NCBI GenBank assembly: GCA_963678485.1
Contig: OY782882.1
Location: 4,216,001 to 4,280,000, forward strand
From: CALGYY01 sp963678485
GTDB taxonomy: Bacteria; Bacteroidota; Bacteroidia; Bacteroidales; CAIWKO01
Length of the DNA stretch: 64,000 nucleotides
Direction: 5' to 3'
Shown: positions 50,218 through 58,741 of the stretch, one piece after another
Position numbering within the stretch: the stretch's first letter is position 1
Layout of the letters: each line of letters opens with the position of its first letter
Program-made: the position numbers and the translations under genes
The notes under the pieces: model-generated
Told to the model about the DNA's origin: nothing
Databases searched by the model: none
The model's input: the letters and a program-made list of their open reading frames with translations, nothing else

Positions 50218-51537
50218 ATGTTTGAAAAGATCGATCATCTGTTTAAGGGAAGGGCAGGGTGGATCGCCATCACCTTGATTTTCTTTTTCCGTCTTGCATA
50301 TGGTCTTTGTTCTGAATTTTGGTTCGAAGATGAAATGCAGATTTATCTGATCGGGCTGAAGTTTTATTCTACTGCAAGCTTGCCGCTTTTCGGACCTGAT
50401 GTCGTTTACACACTCACCCAGATTCCTGGTAGTCTTCAGGGTTTATTAGTGGGCTTGCCTTTCTATCTCTGGCCAGCGCCAGAAGCACCGTATATTCTGC
50501 TTAATCTTCTTAGCACTGCTTCGCTTTGCCTGCTTGCGCATTATGTGATGAAGCGCATTCCATCCTTACCATTATCGCTGACCTATTTATGGATATTGAC
50601 CTGTCCCTGGGTAATGAATTATTCCACTCATGTGCTGAACCCTTCATATGTTCTTCCTGCAGCTATATTGTTTTTCATTGGATTCATGGAAAGTTTACCT
50701 CGTTTGAGCATTGGCTATTTGAAACCGCGACTTTCTTTTTTTCTGATGGGATTTGCCTTGCTTTGGATCTTTCAAATACACTTAAGTTGGGTGCTGTTGA
50801 TTCCATTTTTGCTCTACGCATTGGTGGTTTCGTTGCAAACAGGATTTAAAAATACAGTTTTTGTTTTTCTATGGTTTTTCGCAGGAGCCTTGATTCCTGC
50901 TTTGGCATTGTTGCCTGTGGTTGTTGAATTGGGTTGGGCTGGGGCATTTTCGCAGGCGAGCAATAATATGGTATTAAATTGGAAAAACCTTGGTCAGTTT
51001 TTTACAGTGCTCACGCGACTTTTATCATTGGCGAGTTTTGAATCTGCGCGATTTCTTGGTGCAAATACTCACGAGCGAATAGAATTTCTTAAACAATATA
51101 TTTGGTTTTCGCCATTTATTGTTTTTGCGGCCATAGTTGGGTTTATTCAACCACTGTGGATGGTAGTGGCCTCGCTATTAAAAAAGGCAAATCCTCATTT
51201 GAAAGTTCTTAGAATAATTGTTGCTGTGACTTTTTTATTCACATGGTTAAGCTTTCTGTTTTCAGTAAAAGGTCCATCATCACATACATTTTATTTGTTA
51301 TTTCCATTGATAATGGTGTTTTCGATGTACTCTTGGGAGCGCTTACTCAGGTTCAAATGGACAAAAGTATTGTTGATAATTTTTCTTTTTTCAGGTTTGG
51401 TTTTTAATGCGGTTGTAATGGATTTCAACTTTCACCATAAATCGATGTATAAGGACCGCTGCAAAGTTGTGAAAGCTATTGAAAATAAGGATTACCATTA
51501 CCTTGGAGAACGCAGGTCTTTCGATCGTAATCCTTAA
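50218..51537 (+). CDS. Multispanning membrane protein, GT-C glycosyltransferase-like
   Basis: A 439-residue protein with 10-12 predicted transmembrane helices. The first extracytoplasmic loop carries acidic residues (FWFEDEMQIY, about 34-43), the hallmark of GT-C glycosyltransferases such as ArnT/PMT, which use lipid-phosphate-linked sugars. No other diagnostic motif is evident, so the substrate is unknown. It begins 3 bases after the Smr-domain gene and is likely in the same transcript. The C-terminus (about 415-439) is soluble and charged. It could instead be a general membrane protein of unknown function. Confidence 0.6.
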   Translation: MFEKIDHLFKGRAGWIAITLIFFFRLAYGLCSEFWFEDEMQIYLIGLKFYSTASLPLFGPDVVYTLTQIPGSLQGLLVGLPFYLWPAPEAPYILLNLLSTASLCLLAHYVMKRIPSLPLSLTYLWILTCPWVMNYSTHVLNPSYVLPAAILFFIGFMESLPRLSIGYLKPRLSFFLMGFALLWIFQIHLSWVLLIPFLLYALVVSLQTGFKNTVFVFLWFFAGALIPALALLPVVVELGWAGAFSQASNNMVLNWKNLGQFFTVLTRLLSLASFESARFLGANTHERIEFLKQYIWFSPFIVFAAIVGFIQPLWMVVASLLKKANPHLKVLRIIVAVTFLFTWLSFLFSVKGPSSHTFYLLFPLIMVFSMYSWERLLRFKWTKVLLIIFLFSGLVFNAVVMDFNFHHKSMYKDRCKVVKAIENKDYHYLGERRSFDRNP

Positions 51538-51636
51538 TCCGAATCTTTTTTTCTTAATTGTTTTAATGAAGTCAAATTATTTATATTTTAGCTGACTAAT
51601 ATATGAATAATTCTTCCATATCATAATATCATTGCT

Positions 51637-53889
51637 ATGAGAAAAATATCGTTTTTGATTTTTGTGTTTTTTCTGACAAGTTCATTCTGGATGAGAGTAT
51701 CCGGACAATCTCCGGCAATTGATAATTTTCGCTCTTTGCAGTCGTACGGGCAAATACCTGAGGATTTTCTAAATAGTTTTCGCGTCTCCGATCCAACGAC
51801 CACTGAGGGTAAAATTTTGGTAAAATCAAGGAAAAATTCTCAGGGAAGTGAGAAATTCAAAGTGCGTTCTGATTACTACATGAATGAACTGCTGACCGGT
51901 GGCGACGTGGTCTTTGGCGATCCAATCGGTGCATATGTAAACAAGGTCGCAGATACCTTGTTGGCAACACAACCTGAATTACGTAAACAATTGCGATTCT
52001 ATGTCACAAAATCGGTGGCAGCAAATGCATATGCATCTGACGCTGGTATTATTTTTATCAATATTGGTCTTATCGCGCGCATTAAGAATGAGGCTCAATT
52101 GGCCTATATCCTTTCGCATGAGATTGTTCATTATGTCAAGCAACATAATATTACCATCTTTCTTGAAGAGGAAAAGGCCTATAGTCGAAGGAATAAAAAC
52201 ACCGAATATCAGGATTTGTCGGTTTCAGAGAAGCTGATGCGTGTGAATTACCGCTCAAAGGAAATTGAAACAATCGCTGATCATGATGGGCTGGCAAAAT
52301 ATTTTGCGAATTCTCCTTATGATGTTAATGAAGTAGAAGGTGTATTTGATGTGCTGCTTTATTCGGCCTATCCCTTTACAAACGAACCTTTCAATTTATC
52401 CCTTTTTGAAACTAAAAATATGATCTTACCCGATTATTATTTAGTCGATGATGTGGACAAACTAAAGGTTGATGAAAATGAAGCAGATTCAATGAGTACG
52501 CATCCGAATGTAAGGAAAAGAAAGGAAGTGATACGGGCTCTGATTGATAGTATTCCTGAATTTGGTACGCAAAAATTCATTCATAGTCAGTATGAATTTA
52601 ATGATGTAGTTGCCATGGCCCGCTTTGAAGTTTTACGCCAATTAATCATCGATCATCAACTCATCGAAGCATTGTATTGTGGAGCCAGTCTGCTGCAGGA
52701 ATTTCCTAATAACCTGTTTGTAAAAAAATGTATTGCGGCTAGTCTATACGGAATCTCAGCATACAAATCAAAAGGGGAAACGTCTGACATCATGGAAAGC
52801 TACCGAAATGTTGATGGCGAAATGGCTCAGGTGAACTTCATGGTGGGAAAATTAAATAGTCGCGATCTAAATATTATTGCACTGAATTATGTTTGGCGTC
52901 TTAATAATCAGTTCCCCGGTGATGAATATATACAGAGCATTTGCGATGACTTGTTTCATCAACTGATTTCAGAGAATAACGTTAAACAATCATTTTTTTA
53001 CTCTAAGTCTCTTGCACAACTCAGACTTGAACAAGCACAACAGCCTGCTATTCCCGATACTGTTGTTTCAACTACTCGTTACAGAAAAAAGAAAGCGACC
53101 ACTGTGCAGAAGATAGATACAACCTTTACAAAATTTGCTTTTGTTGATTTATTACAAGATTCATCCTTTGTTCAGGATTTTCATAAATGGGAACAAAAAA
53201 ATGAAGATGAAAAGAAAATTATAGAGGAAGCGCAAAATCATAGTGGTCCTTTCCCGGTGCACAAAACCAATGAGGTGAAAAGAAAAGATCGTGTTCCCAT
53301 TACTCGTGTCGTGATGTCAGAGCCCTATACCATTAAAGTTGATACACGAAAGCGTAATCAGGTGAAGTATCAGGAAAGTGTTGTAAGTGCTGCCCGGGTG
53401 AAAAATATGATTATGGAAACATCACAAATGGCCGGTATTACTGTGCAACTTGTCGATGCAGTTGGCCTCAATGCTGATAATGTTGAAGAATATAACCAAA
53501 TGTCATATGTGAACGAATACGTAGTTGAACGCTTTAATCAGTCGGAGGAAGGCATGTTGAATTCTTTCTGTAAGTCTTATATCGACACATTAATGCAGAA
53601 GAACCAAACGAAATATTTGGGTTGGATGGGAATCGCAAGTGTTCAAAAGAAAAAGCCCATCGGGAAACTGGTCATTATGTCGATACTGCCATATTTATGG
53701 CCATACACCATCTACCAGTTCATTGTTCCCAAAATTCATTCTACGTATTATTATGTGTTGTTCAATGTGAATACGGGAAAGATCGTGACTGCAGGTGCTA
53801 CCGAAACCAGAACAGATCTGCATACCGATCAAATGAACTCGCATATTTATGACTTTATGTATAAAATAAAGAAAACCTATGAAAAATAA
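51637..53889 (+). CDS. M48-family metallopeptidase, exported, with a long C-terminal region
   Basis: A 750-residue protein with a signal peptide (1 to about 23, ending VSGQ). The M48 domain (about 80-300) has the zinc motif HEIVH (161-165) and the third ligand in ETIAD (211-215), within YILSHEIVHYVKQHN and SKEIETIADHDGLAKYF. The remaining 450 residues are helical, with no recognised domain, much longer than classic BepA-like M48 proteins with a TPR tail. Its last 11 bases overlap the start of the beta-barrel gene that follows. By analogy with BepA it might assist outer-membrane protein assembly or quality control. Confidence 0.85.
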   Translation: MRKISFLIFVFFLTSSFWMRVSGQSPAIDNFRSLQSYGQIPEDFLNSFRVSDPTTTEGKILVKSRKNSQGSEKFKVRSDYYMNELLTGGDVVFGDPIGAYVNKVADTLLATQPELRKQLRFYVTKSVAANAYASDAGIIFINIGLIARIKNEAQLAYILSHEIVHYVKQHNITIFLEEEKAYSRRNKNTEYQDLSVSEKLMRVNYRSKEIETIADHDGLAKYFANSPYDVNEVEGVFDVLLYSAYPFTNEPFNLSLFETKNMILPDYYLVDDVDKLKVDENEADSMSTHPNVRKRKEVIRALIDSIPEFGTQKFIHSQYEFNDVVAMARFEVLRQLIIDHQLIEALYCGASLLQEFPNNLFVKKCIAASLYGISAYKSKGETSDIMESYRNVDGEMAQVNFMVGKLNSRDLNIIALNYVWRLNNQFPGDEYIQSICDDLFHQLISENNVKQSFFYSKSLAQLRLEQAQQPAIPDTVVSTTRYRKKKATTVQKIDTTFTKFAFVDLLQDSSFVQDFHKWEQKNEDEKKIIEEAQNHSGPFPVHKTNEVKRKDRVPITRVVMSEPYTIKVDTRKRNQVKYQESVVSAARVKNMIMETSQMAGITVQLVDAVGLNADNVEEYNQMSYVNEYVVERFNQSEEGMLNSFCKSYIDTLMQKNQTKYLGWMGIASVQKKKPIGKLVIMSILPYLWPYTIYQFIVPKIHSTYYYVLFNVNTGKIVTAGATETRTDLHTDQMNSHIYDFMYKIKKTYEK

Positions 53890-54643
53890 ACTACTGCTGT
53901 TTGTTGTACTGTTGTGCATTAGCACTGCACTCATAGCTCAAAACTCCGGATACTGCGGCAAGCGTTTCTCATTCCATTATAACCTTTATACTATGAATGC
54001 GCTTCGTTTTCCCAACGAATGTGGGAATATGGGTGTCTTTTCATTTAATACACTGCATCATGTGGATTTTGACATTGCTGTTGCCCGACGGCTTTCACTG
54101 GGGCTTGCACTGGAATATATGCGCACATCTCTTCCGTATACGAGTACCCTTAATTATGTAGATAGAGATCCTTATGATTATTATAATTATGGGTACAAAA
54201 CTTTCAGGAGTTCAATGGTGGGAAAAATGGAAACATTCGGACTTGGTTTCTTTTTGAAGCGCTTTTTTAAAGGGAATATTGCGCCATTAGGCACGTATTT
54301 TAAGCCGCAGGTCACATTATTATTCACTAATATATTTCCTGGTAATCCAAAAAATAGCCATGGCGTTGCTTTGAACGATCTTAATGTACATATGAGCAAC
54401 CCTAGTCCACTAGTGAATGTGGCGATATCTCTTGAACTTGGGCAAAACCGTATCTTTTTCAAACGAATGTTTATTGACTACGGAGTACGTTTGGGTATCA
54501 TGCCAACAGCCTCAGGCTTTATGGAGAGTGGAATCCCAAGTGATCTTGAGGGACATGATTATTTGCCAACAGTTGCAAAAGCACGACTGAGTAGTCACTA
54601 CTTGTTTAATGTAAAAGCTGGAATAGGGGTGTTGCTTTTTTAA
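53879..54643 (+). CDS. Predicted outer-membrane beta-barrel protein
   Basis: A 254-residue protein with a signal peptide (1 to about 20, ending ALIAQ). The mature part consists of amphipathic strands with Gly/Tyr/Phe-rich turns (LSLGLALEYMRTSLPY, MVGKMETFGLGFFLKRFF, VNVAISLELGQNRIFF, YGVRLGIMPTAS, FNVKAGIGVLLF), ending in Phe, the pattern of outer-membrane barrels of 8-10 strands. It overlaps the M48 peptidase gene by 11 bases, so the two are translationally coupled; the peptidase may be its chaperone or processing partner. No named family recognised. Confidence 0.7.
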   Translation: MKNKLLLFVVLLCISTALIAQNSGYCGKRFSFHYNLYTMNALRFPNECGNMGVFSFNTLHHVDFDIAVARRLSLGLALEYMRTSLPYTSTLNYVDRDPYDYYNYGYKTFRSSMVGKMETFGLGFFLKRFFKGNIAPLGTYFKPQVTLLFTNIFPGNPKNSHGVALNDLNVHMSNPSPLVNVAISLELGQNRIFFKRMFIDYGVRLGIMPTASGFMESGIPSDLEGHDYLPTVAKARLSSHYLFNVKAGIGVLLF

Positions 54644-54660
54644 TAGCGATATTTAATGCA

Positions 54661-54691
54661 AAAAAAACCGCAATACTGCGGTTTTTTTTTA
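54661..54691. terminator. Bidirectional terminator between convergent genes
   Basis: AACCGCA (54666-54672) pairs with TGCGGTT (54677-54683) across an ATAC loop, flanked by A and T tracts, so it can end transcripts from both directions. It serves the barrel gene ending at 54643 and the minus-strand gene ending at 54707. Confidence 0.85.
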
Positions 54692-54706
54692 TATAGTTTT
54701 CAATTA

Positions 54707-55336
54707 CTATTTGCTCAATTTTTTAAGCTGGCTGGCCATGTTCATTCCAAGCAATTTGCCCCAATTTCCATAGGCGTATGTAATTCTGGCACCAACATCA
54801 AATGATTCAGAACCTTTAATATATCCTCCGGTAATTACACAAAGTTTATTGTCAGGATTTGCTGTTTCAATCAAGGTAGCTCTGATGTCGAGGAAACAAT
54901 CTTTTGCAGCATACGAAATTCCTGTTTGAAGACCGGGTTCAATTTTTTCAGTTGTAATTATTAAAGTGTATTTTGCAGAAGCCTTTCCTGTTCCGGCTGC
55001 AATTTTCATCTTAAGCATGGCCTTCGTAAAGTACTTCAGGAAGTTTGGTTCATATCTAATTCCTTTATCATCATTCCATTTCTTTTTCCACTCATCACCA
55101 CTACCTGGTTTCATTTTGTTCATCTCACCCACACGGCGAGTAATATATTCAGGTTCGTTTTCGGTGCCAACCATCATTTTGTCATAACTGAATTCAATAT
55201 TTAATTCAGTGGCACCTTTTAGGGATGTTAAGTCACCGCTTGCTGTTTTTACACGGTTAACCAATCCAAATTGTCCAAATGAGCTCATGCTCAAACTGGC
55301 CAATAGAATAACTAAAATGAAGCTTAACTTTTTCAT
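54707..55336 (-). CDS. Secreted protein of unknown function
   Basis: A 209-residue protein with a signal peptide (MKKLSFILVILLASLSMSSFGQ). The mature portion mixes helices and strands (LTSLKGATELNIEFSYDKMM, YTLIITTEKIEPGLQTGISY, DCFLDIRATLIETANP) and has no recognised motif. A longer frame to 55405 is rejected because it would put non-signal sequence before MKKLSF. A minus-strand TAGTTTTG box lies at 55373-55380. Probably periplasmic; no partner is identifiable. It ends at a shared bidirectional terminator. Confidence 0.65.
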   Translation of the reverse strand: MKKLSFILVILLASLSMSSFGQFGLVNRVKTASGDLTSLKGATELNIEFSYDKMMVGTENEPEYITRRVGEMNKMKPGSGDEWKKKWNDDKGIRYEPNFLKYFTKAMLKMKIAAGTGKASAKYTLIITTEKIEPGLQTGISYAAKDCFLDIRATLIETANPDNKLCVITGGYIKGSESFDVGARITYAYGNWGKLLGMNMASQLKKLSK

Positions 55337-55372
55337 ATACACTTTATTTGGTTTGTTAATAATTTGATAATA

Positions 55373-55380
55373 CAAAACTA
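55373..55380 (-). promoter_or_regulatory. Putative -7 box for the secreted protein gene
   Basis: Minus-strand TAGTTTTG matches TAnnTTTG, 36 bases before the ATG. The nearest TTG (55405-55403) gives a 22-base spacer, longer than usual. Confidence 0.4.
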
Positions 55381-55464
55381 CTAAACATTCCAATATAAAA
55401 TGCAATCCTTTGTGCTGAAAAGGAAATAATCAAAGTTTGAGGAGCTTAACTATTTGTTAATGTT

Positions 55465-55509
55465 TAAAAATCAACAGGATGCACTAATGATAATTGCATC
55501 CTGTTGATT
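55465..55509 (-). terminator. Strong intrinsic terminator of the T9SS/adhesin operon
   Basis: A perfect 15-bp stem (55469-55483 with 55495-55509, 11-base loop) is followed on the minus strand by TTTTT. It lies 6 bases past the PorE-like stop, marking the end of the adhesin-PorP-PorE operon. Confidence 0.9.
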
Positions 55510-55515
55510 GAGATT

Positions 55516-57729
55516 TTAATGCGGATTAGATTTTAATGTAGCATTGCCTACTCCATTGATAAATCCTGTTACTTTGAATTCTGTTCGCCGGTTCATTTGA
55601 TGTTCTGCGTCGGGACAGGCTGATTTTACTGCACCTTCGCACTGACAACCATTCAGTAGTTGACTTTCACCGTATCCTTTTCCTGTAATACGCGAAGGAT
55701 CTATGCCTTTGCTTACGATGTAGGCAGCGCTTGATTTTGCGCGACGATCCGATAATGAAAGATTATAGGTTGCTGAACCGCGGCAATCGGTGTGTGAGCC
55801 TAATTCAATTATGATATCTGGATTTTCCTGCAGAAGCTTAACTACCTTATCCAATTCTACAGCCGCTTTGGGTGTTATATCCGATTTGTCATAATCAAAA
55901 TAAATGTTCTCAATTTTAATGGCTTTACCAATTTCAATCTTTTCCAAATAAATGGTTTTAAGCTGGCCATTTGTTGGTAATTCATCAAAGGTGATTAAAC
56001 TCGTGAAGTAGCCTTGTTTGCTTGCAGTCACTGTGTATTTTTCATTTGGATTGAGAACGCATGGGATATATTTCCCATCAGATGCAGTGTAGTAACGTTC
56101 GCAAACTTTTTCTCCCTGTTTATTCGTAATAACAACAAGTGCACTGTCAACAGCTGTTTGTAATCCGCCCTTTTCCATTACCAAGCCAGAAAATGAAAGC
56201 ACTTTTTTCTTTGCAAGTCTGATCTCAAAGGGATCAGTCGCTATTGATGGACTGTAAATGAGATTGCTCTTTTGAAGATAATCACTTGCTGAACACTCTA
56301 TGGAAAAACTGTGATTCGGGAACAGTTCGACTTCATATGTGCCTTTATCACTGCTTAAGACAAGCTTTTCTCCGGTTTCATCATCGATCAGTGTGACATT
56401 CGAGTTCAATAATGATGAAGTTAAACTGTCCATCACCTGAAGCCGGAAGGTTTGTTTTGTTGGCATATTTACAACAAAGGAATAAATGTCATCATCCAAC
56501 GAAAGTGATTCCCGGTTGGAACTTAAGAAGCCCGATTTTCCTCCGTCTTTCCATGCAATCCCAAAATCATCGGCGGGACTATTCATTGGCACTCCAAGAT
56601 TACTTGGATTGCCCATTGGCATTCCATTAGCATCGAGAGTGACAACAAAAAGATCAAGTCCTCCAATACCTTCCAAACCGTTTGACGAAAAATATAGTTT
56701 ATTCCCAAACACACAGGGAAATATTTCGCTTCCCTTAGTATTTACTAAATCACCAAGATGAGTTGGCGCGCTCCATGAATCGCCTTCTTTTGCGCATACC
56801 CAGAGGTCCATGCCTCCTTCACCACCCGGCATATCGGAAGAAAAGTACAATCGTGTGCCTTCAGCGTTAATTGATGGATGCGCATAATTGTATTCTTTAT
56901 TGTTAAACTCAAATGCTGACGGGTATTGATAGCTGTCTCCCTTGATATTTAGGTTTGCCCGATAAAGTTGAAGCTTTACAGTCCCGTCAGTCGCGCGCTC
57001 TGCAATGCCAACATTCACATTATTTCGGGTGAAATACAAATTTGAGTAATCGCGATTGAAGCAAACAGGGCCATCGTTAAATTTCTTCTGAATCCCGGGA
57101 TTAAAGCGTTGTACACTGGTGTATTCACCATCAGGATTTTTTCCAACCATATACACTTTGAAGAAGCTGTTCTGCGACCACAAGTATTCGTAATTTACGA
57201 GTGATGACCGCACTCTCGATGATGTGAAAATGATATGATCGTTCCACAGCACAGGAGAGAAGTCGTTTTGCTTTGAATTGAAGGCTTCCTTTTTAATTTC
57301 GTAATATGCGCTGTCCTTGAAGAATTTTTGTAAATGAGTGATTGCATTTACAAAGGTTTCTCCACGCTCATCAGCCCTGTACGCAGCCATGTTTGTAAGA
57401 GCTGCTTCATACTGTCCTGTGGACATCAATGCCTGTGCATAATAAAGCTGGTGTATTGGTTTTCCAATTCCTTTCTTGATTATCAGAGCATAGGTTTTTT
57501 CAGTGTTTTTAATATCGTTAGTCAGACGATAGCATTCAGCAATTTTCAAAAGTGCTTCATTTACGCTATCGCGTTTAAGCACCCTAGAATATAGAGGGAT
57601 TGCTTCGGCATATGACATCGTCGCATAATATGTATTGGCCTTGAAGAATGTTGATTGCTGAGCATTCAACATAAATGGGAATAGTATTGCAATGGCCAAC
57701 ATTCCTGGGGTGTAGTGTATGCGTTTCAT
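55516..57729 (-). CDS. OmpA-family PD40 protein (PorE-like, T9SS/gliding associated)
   Basis: A 737-residue protein: signal peptide (ending MLNAQQ), TPR repeats (about 30-130), a PD40/WD40-like propeller (about 140-400, with DLWVCAKEGDSWSAP and KLYFSSNGLEGIGGLDLF), a carboxypeptidase-regulatory-like domain (about 490-590) and a C-terminal OmpA domain. The OmpA part has the peptidoglycan-binding signature YFDYDKSDITPKA, GSHTDCRGS and NLSLSDRRAKSSAAYIVSKG. This layout matches PorE and the OmpA proteins encoded beside PorP/SprF; it would tie the secretion or adhesin machinery to the cell wall. The ATG at 57729 begins the signal peptide. Confidence 0.88.
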   Translation of the reverse strand: MKRIHYTPGMLAIAILFPFMLNAQQSTFFKANTYYATMSYAEAIPLYSRVLKRDSVNEALLKIAECYRLTNDIKNTEKTYALIIKKGIGKPIHQLYYAQALMSTGQYEAALTNMAAYRADERGETFVNAITHLQKFFKDSAYYEIKKEAFNSKQNDFSPVLWNDHIIFTSSRVRSSLVNYEYLWSQNSFFKVYMVGKNPDGEYTSVQRFNPGIQKKFNDGPVCFNRDYSNLYFTRNNVNVGIAERATDGTVKLQLYRANLNIKGDSYQYPSAFEFNNKEYNYAHPSINAEGTRLYFSSDMPGGEGGMDLWVCAKEGDSWSAPTHLGDLVNTKGSEIFPCVFGNKLYFSSNGLEGIGGLDLFVVTLDANGMPMGNPSNLGVPMNSPADDFGIAWKDGGKSGFLSSNRESLSLDDDIYSFVVNMPTKQTFRLQVMDSLTSSLLNSNVTLIDDETGEKLVLSSDKGTYEVELFPNHSFSIECSASDYLQKSNLIYSPSIATDPFEIRLAKKKVLSFSGLVMEKGGLQTAVDSALVVITNKQGEKVCERYYTASDGKYIPCVLNPNEKYTVTASKQGYFTSLITFDELPTNGQLKTIYLEKIEIGKAIKIENIYFDYDKSDITPKAAVELDKVVKLLQENPDIIIELGSHTDCRGSATYNLSLSDRRAKSSAAYIVSKGIDPSRITGKGYGESQLLNGCQCEGAVKSACPDAEHQMNRRTEFKVTGFINGVGNATLKSNPH

Positions 57730-57763
57730 AATTGTATGCATCAAAGTTTATAATTTGTCAACC

Positions 57764-58717
57764 TTAGAAATACCTTGGATTGCTAATCTTCTTTCCTTTG
57801 AAGGAGAAAAGATAGTTCAATGCGATTTCATGTGATCCGCTGTTGAATTTTCTAATCTTTGTCAGACTGTAATCGTAGGAATAACTGAACAAAAACTGAG
57901 GTAGAATCTGAACCCCGACAATTAACGACATGTCTGCACCGCTGCGGTATGAAGCACCAAGCCAAAGACGTTCCTTGATTAATGCATTTAGGTTTACATC
58001 AAATTCGATAGGCGCATTATACACTGCTTTCACTAGCATCTGCGGCTTAAGTTTGAAATTTTCTGAAATGGTGAATATGCGTCCCACAGTTAAGTAGTAG
58101 TGGAATTTTTTCAAACGAAAACCTAGATTTTGGACTGTAACTCCATCAGCAGAGGTGGAAATCTCATCATCAATTAATCGTGGAATCGAAAGTCCAGCGT
58201 AGAATTTATCAGTCGTATATAGTATTCCAAACCCAAAATTCGGAGTCACTACATTTCTTAGATTGGTCGAAAAATTCGGATCTCCTTGTTCTGTCAAGGA
58301 AAGCGACGAAAGCTTCTCGTTTCTAAGATGGATGCCACCCATCAGTCCGAAGTTCAATTTGCCTTTTGAACTTACTTTGACTCTGTAGGCGTAGCTTGCG
58401 TACAACAGTGTACGTGTAGTGACACCGATTTTTTCGGTAAGGAAACTTAATCCCACACCCATAGTGTTCCTGAACACCGGGGCATGGATAGAAACACTTG
58501 TAGTGACGGGCCTGCCGTCAAAGCCAACCCATTGCTGGCGTTGAAGTGCCGTGATGGATAATGCGTCTTTGTAACCAGCATATGCAGGATTGATAAACAT
58601 TTCGTTGAACATATACTGAGTAAACATAGCATCATACTGAGCGGTGACCACTCCGGTCGTTGCTTTGAAAAGTATCAAAGCAACGACGATCGATTTAATA
58701 ACAACTGCCTTTTTCAT
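57764..58717 (-). CDS. PorP/SprF-family outer-membrane protein
   Basis: A 317-residue outer-membrane barrel with a signal peptide (ending VVTAQYD). The opening FTQYMFNEMFINPAYAGY and ITALQRQQWVGFDGRPVT are family hallmarks of PorP/SprF, as is the end LFSYSYDYSLTKIRKFNSGSHEIALNY. In Flavobacterium SprF is needed to place SprB on the surface. It lies 34 bases upstream of the PorE-like gene and 24 bases downstream of the giant repeat adhesin, so the three genes form an adhesin, delivery barrel and anchor module. Confidence 0.92.
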   Translation of the reverse strand: MKKAVVIKSIVVALILFKATTGVVTAQYDAMFTQYMFNEMFINPAYAGYKDALSITALQRQQWVGFDGRPVTTSVSIHAPVFRNTMGVGLSFLTEKIGVTTRTLLYASYAYRVKVSSKGKLNFGLMGGIHLRNEKLSSLSLTEQGDPNFSTNLRNVVTPNFGFGILYTTDKFYAGLSIPRLIDDEISTSADGVTVQNLGFRLKKFHYYLTVGRIFTISENFKLKPQMLVKAVYNAPIEFDVNLNALIKERLWLGASYRSGADMSLIVGVQILPQFLFSYSYDYSLTKIRKFNSGSHEIALNYLFSFKGKKISNPRYF

Positions 58718-58741
58718 ATGCGGAAGTTTTTAGGGTTAGCT

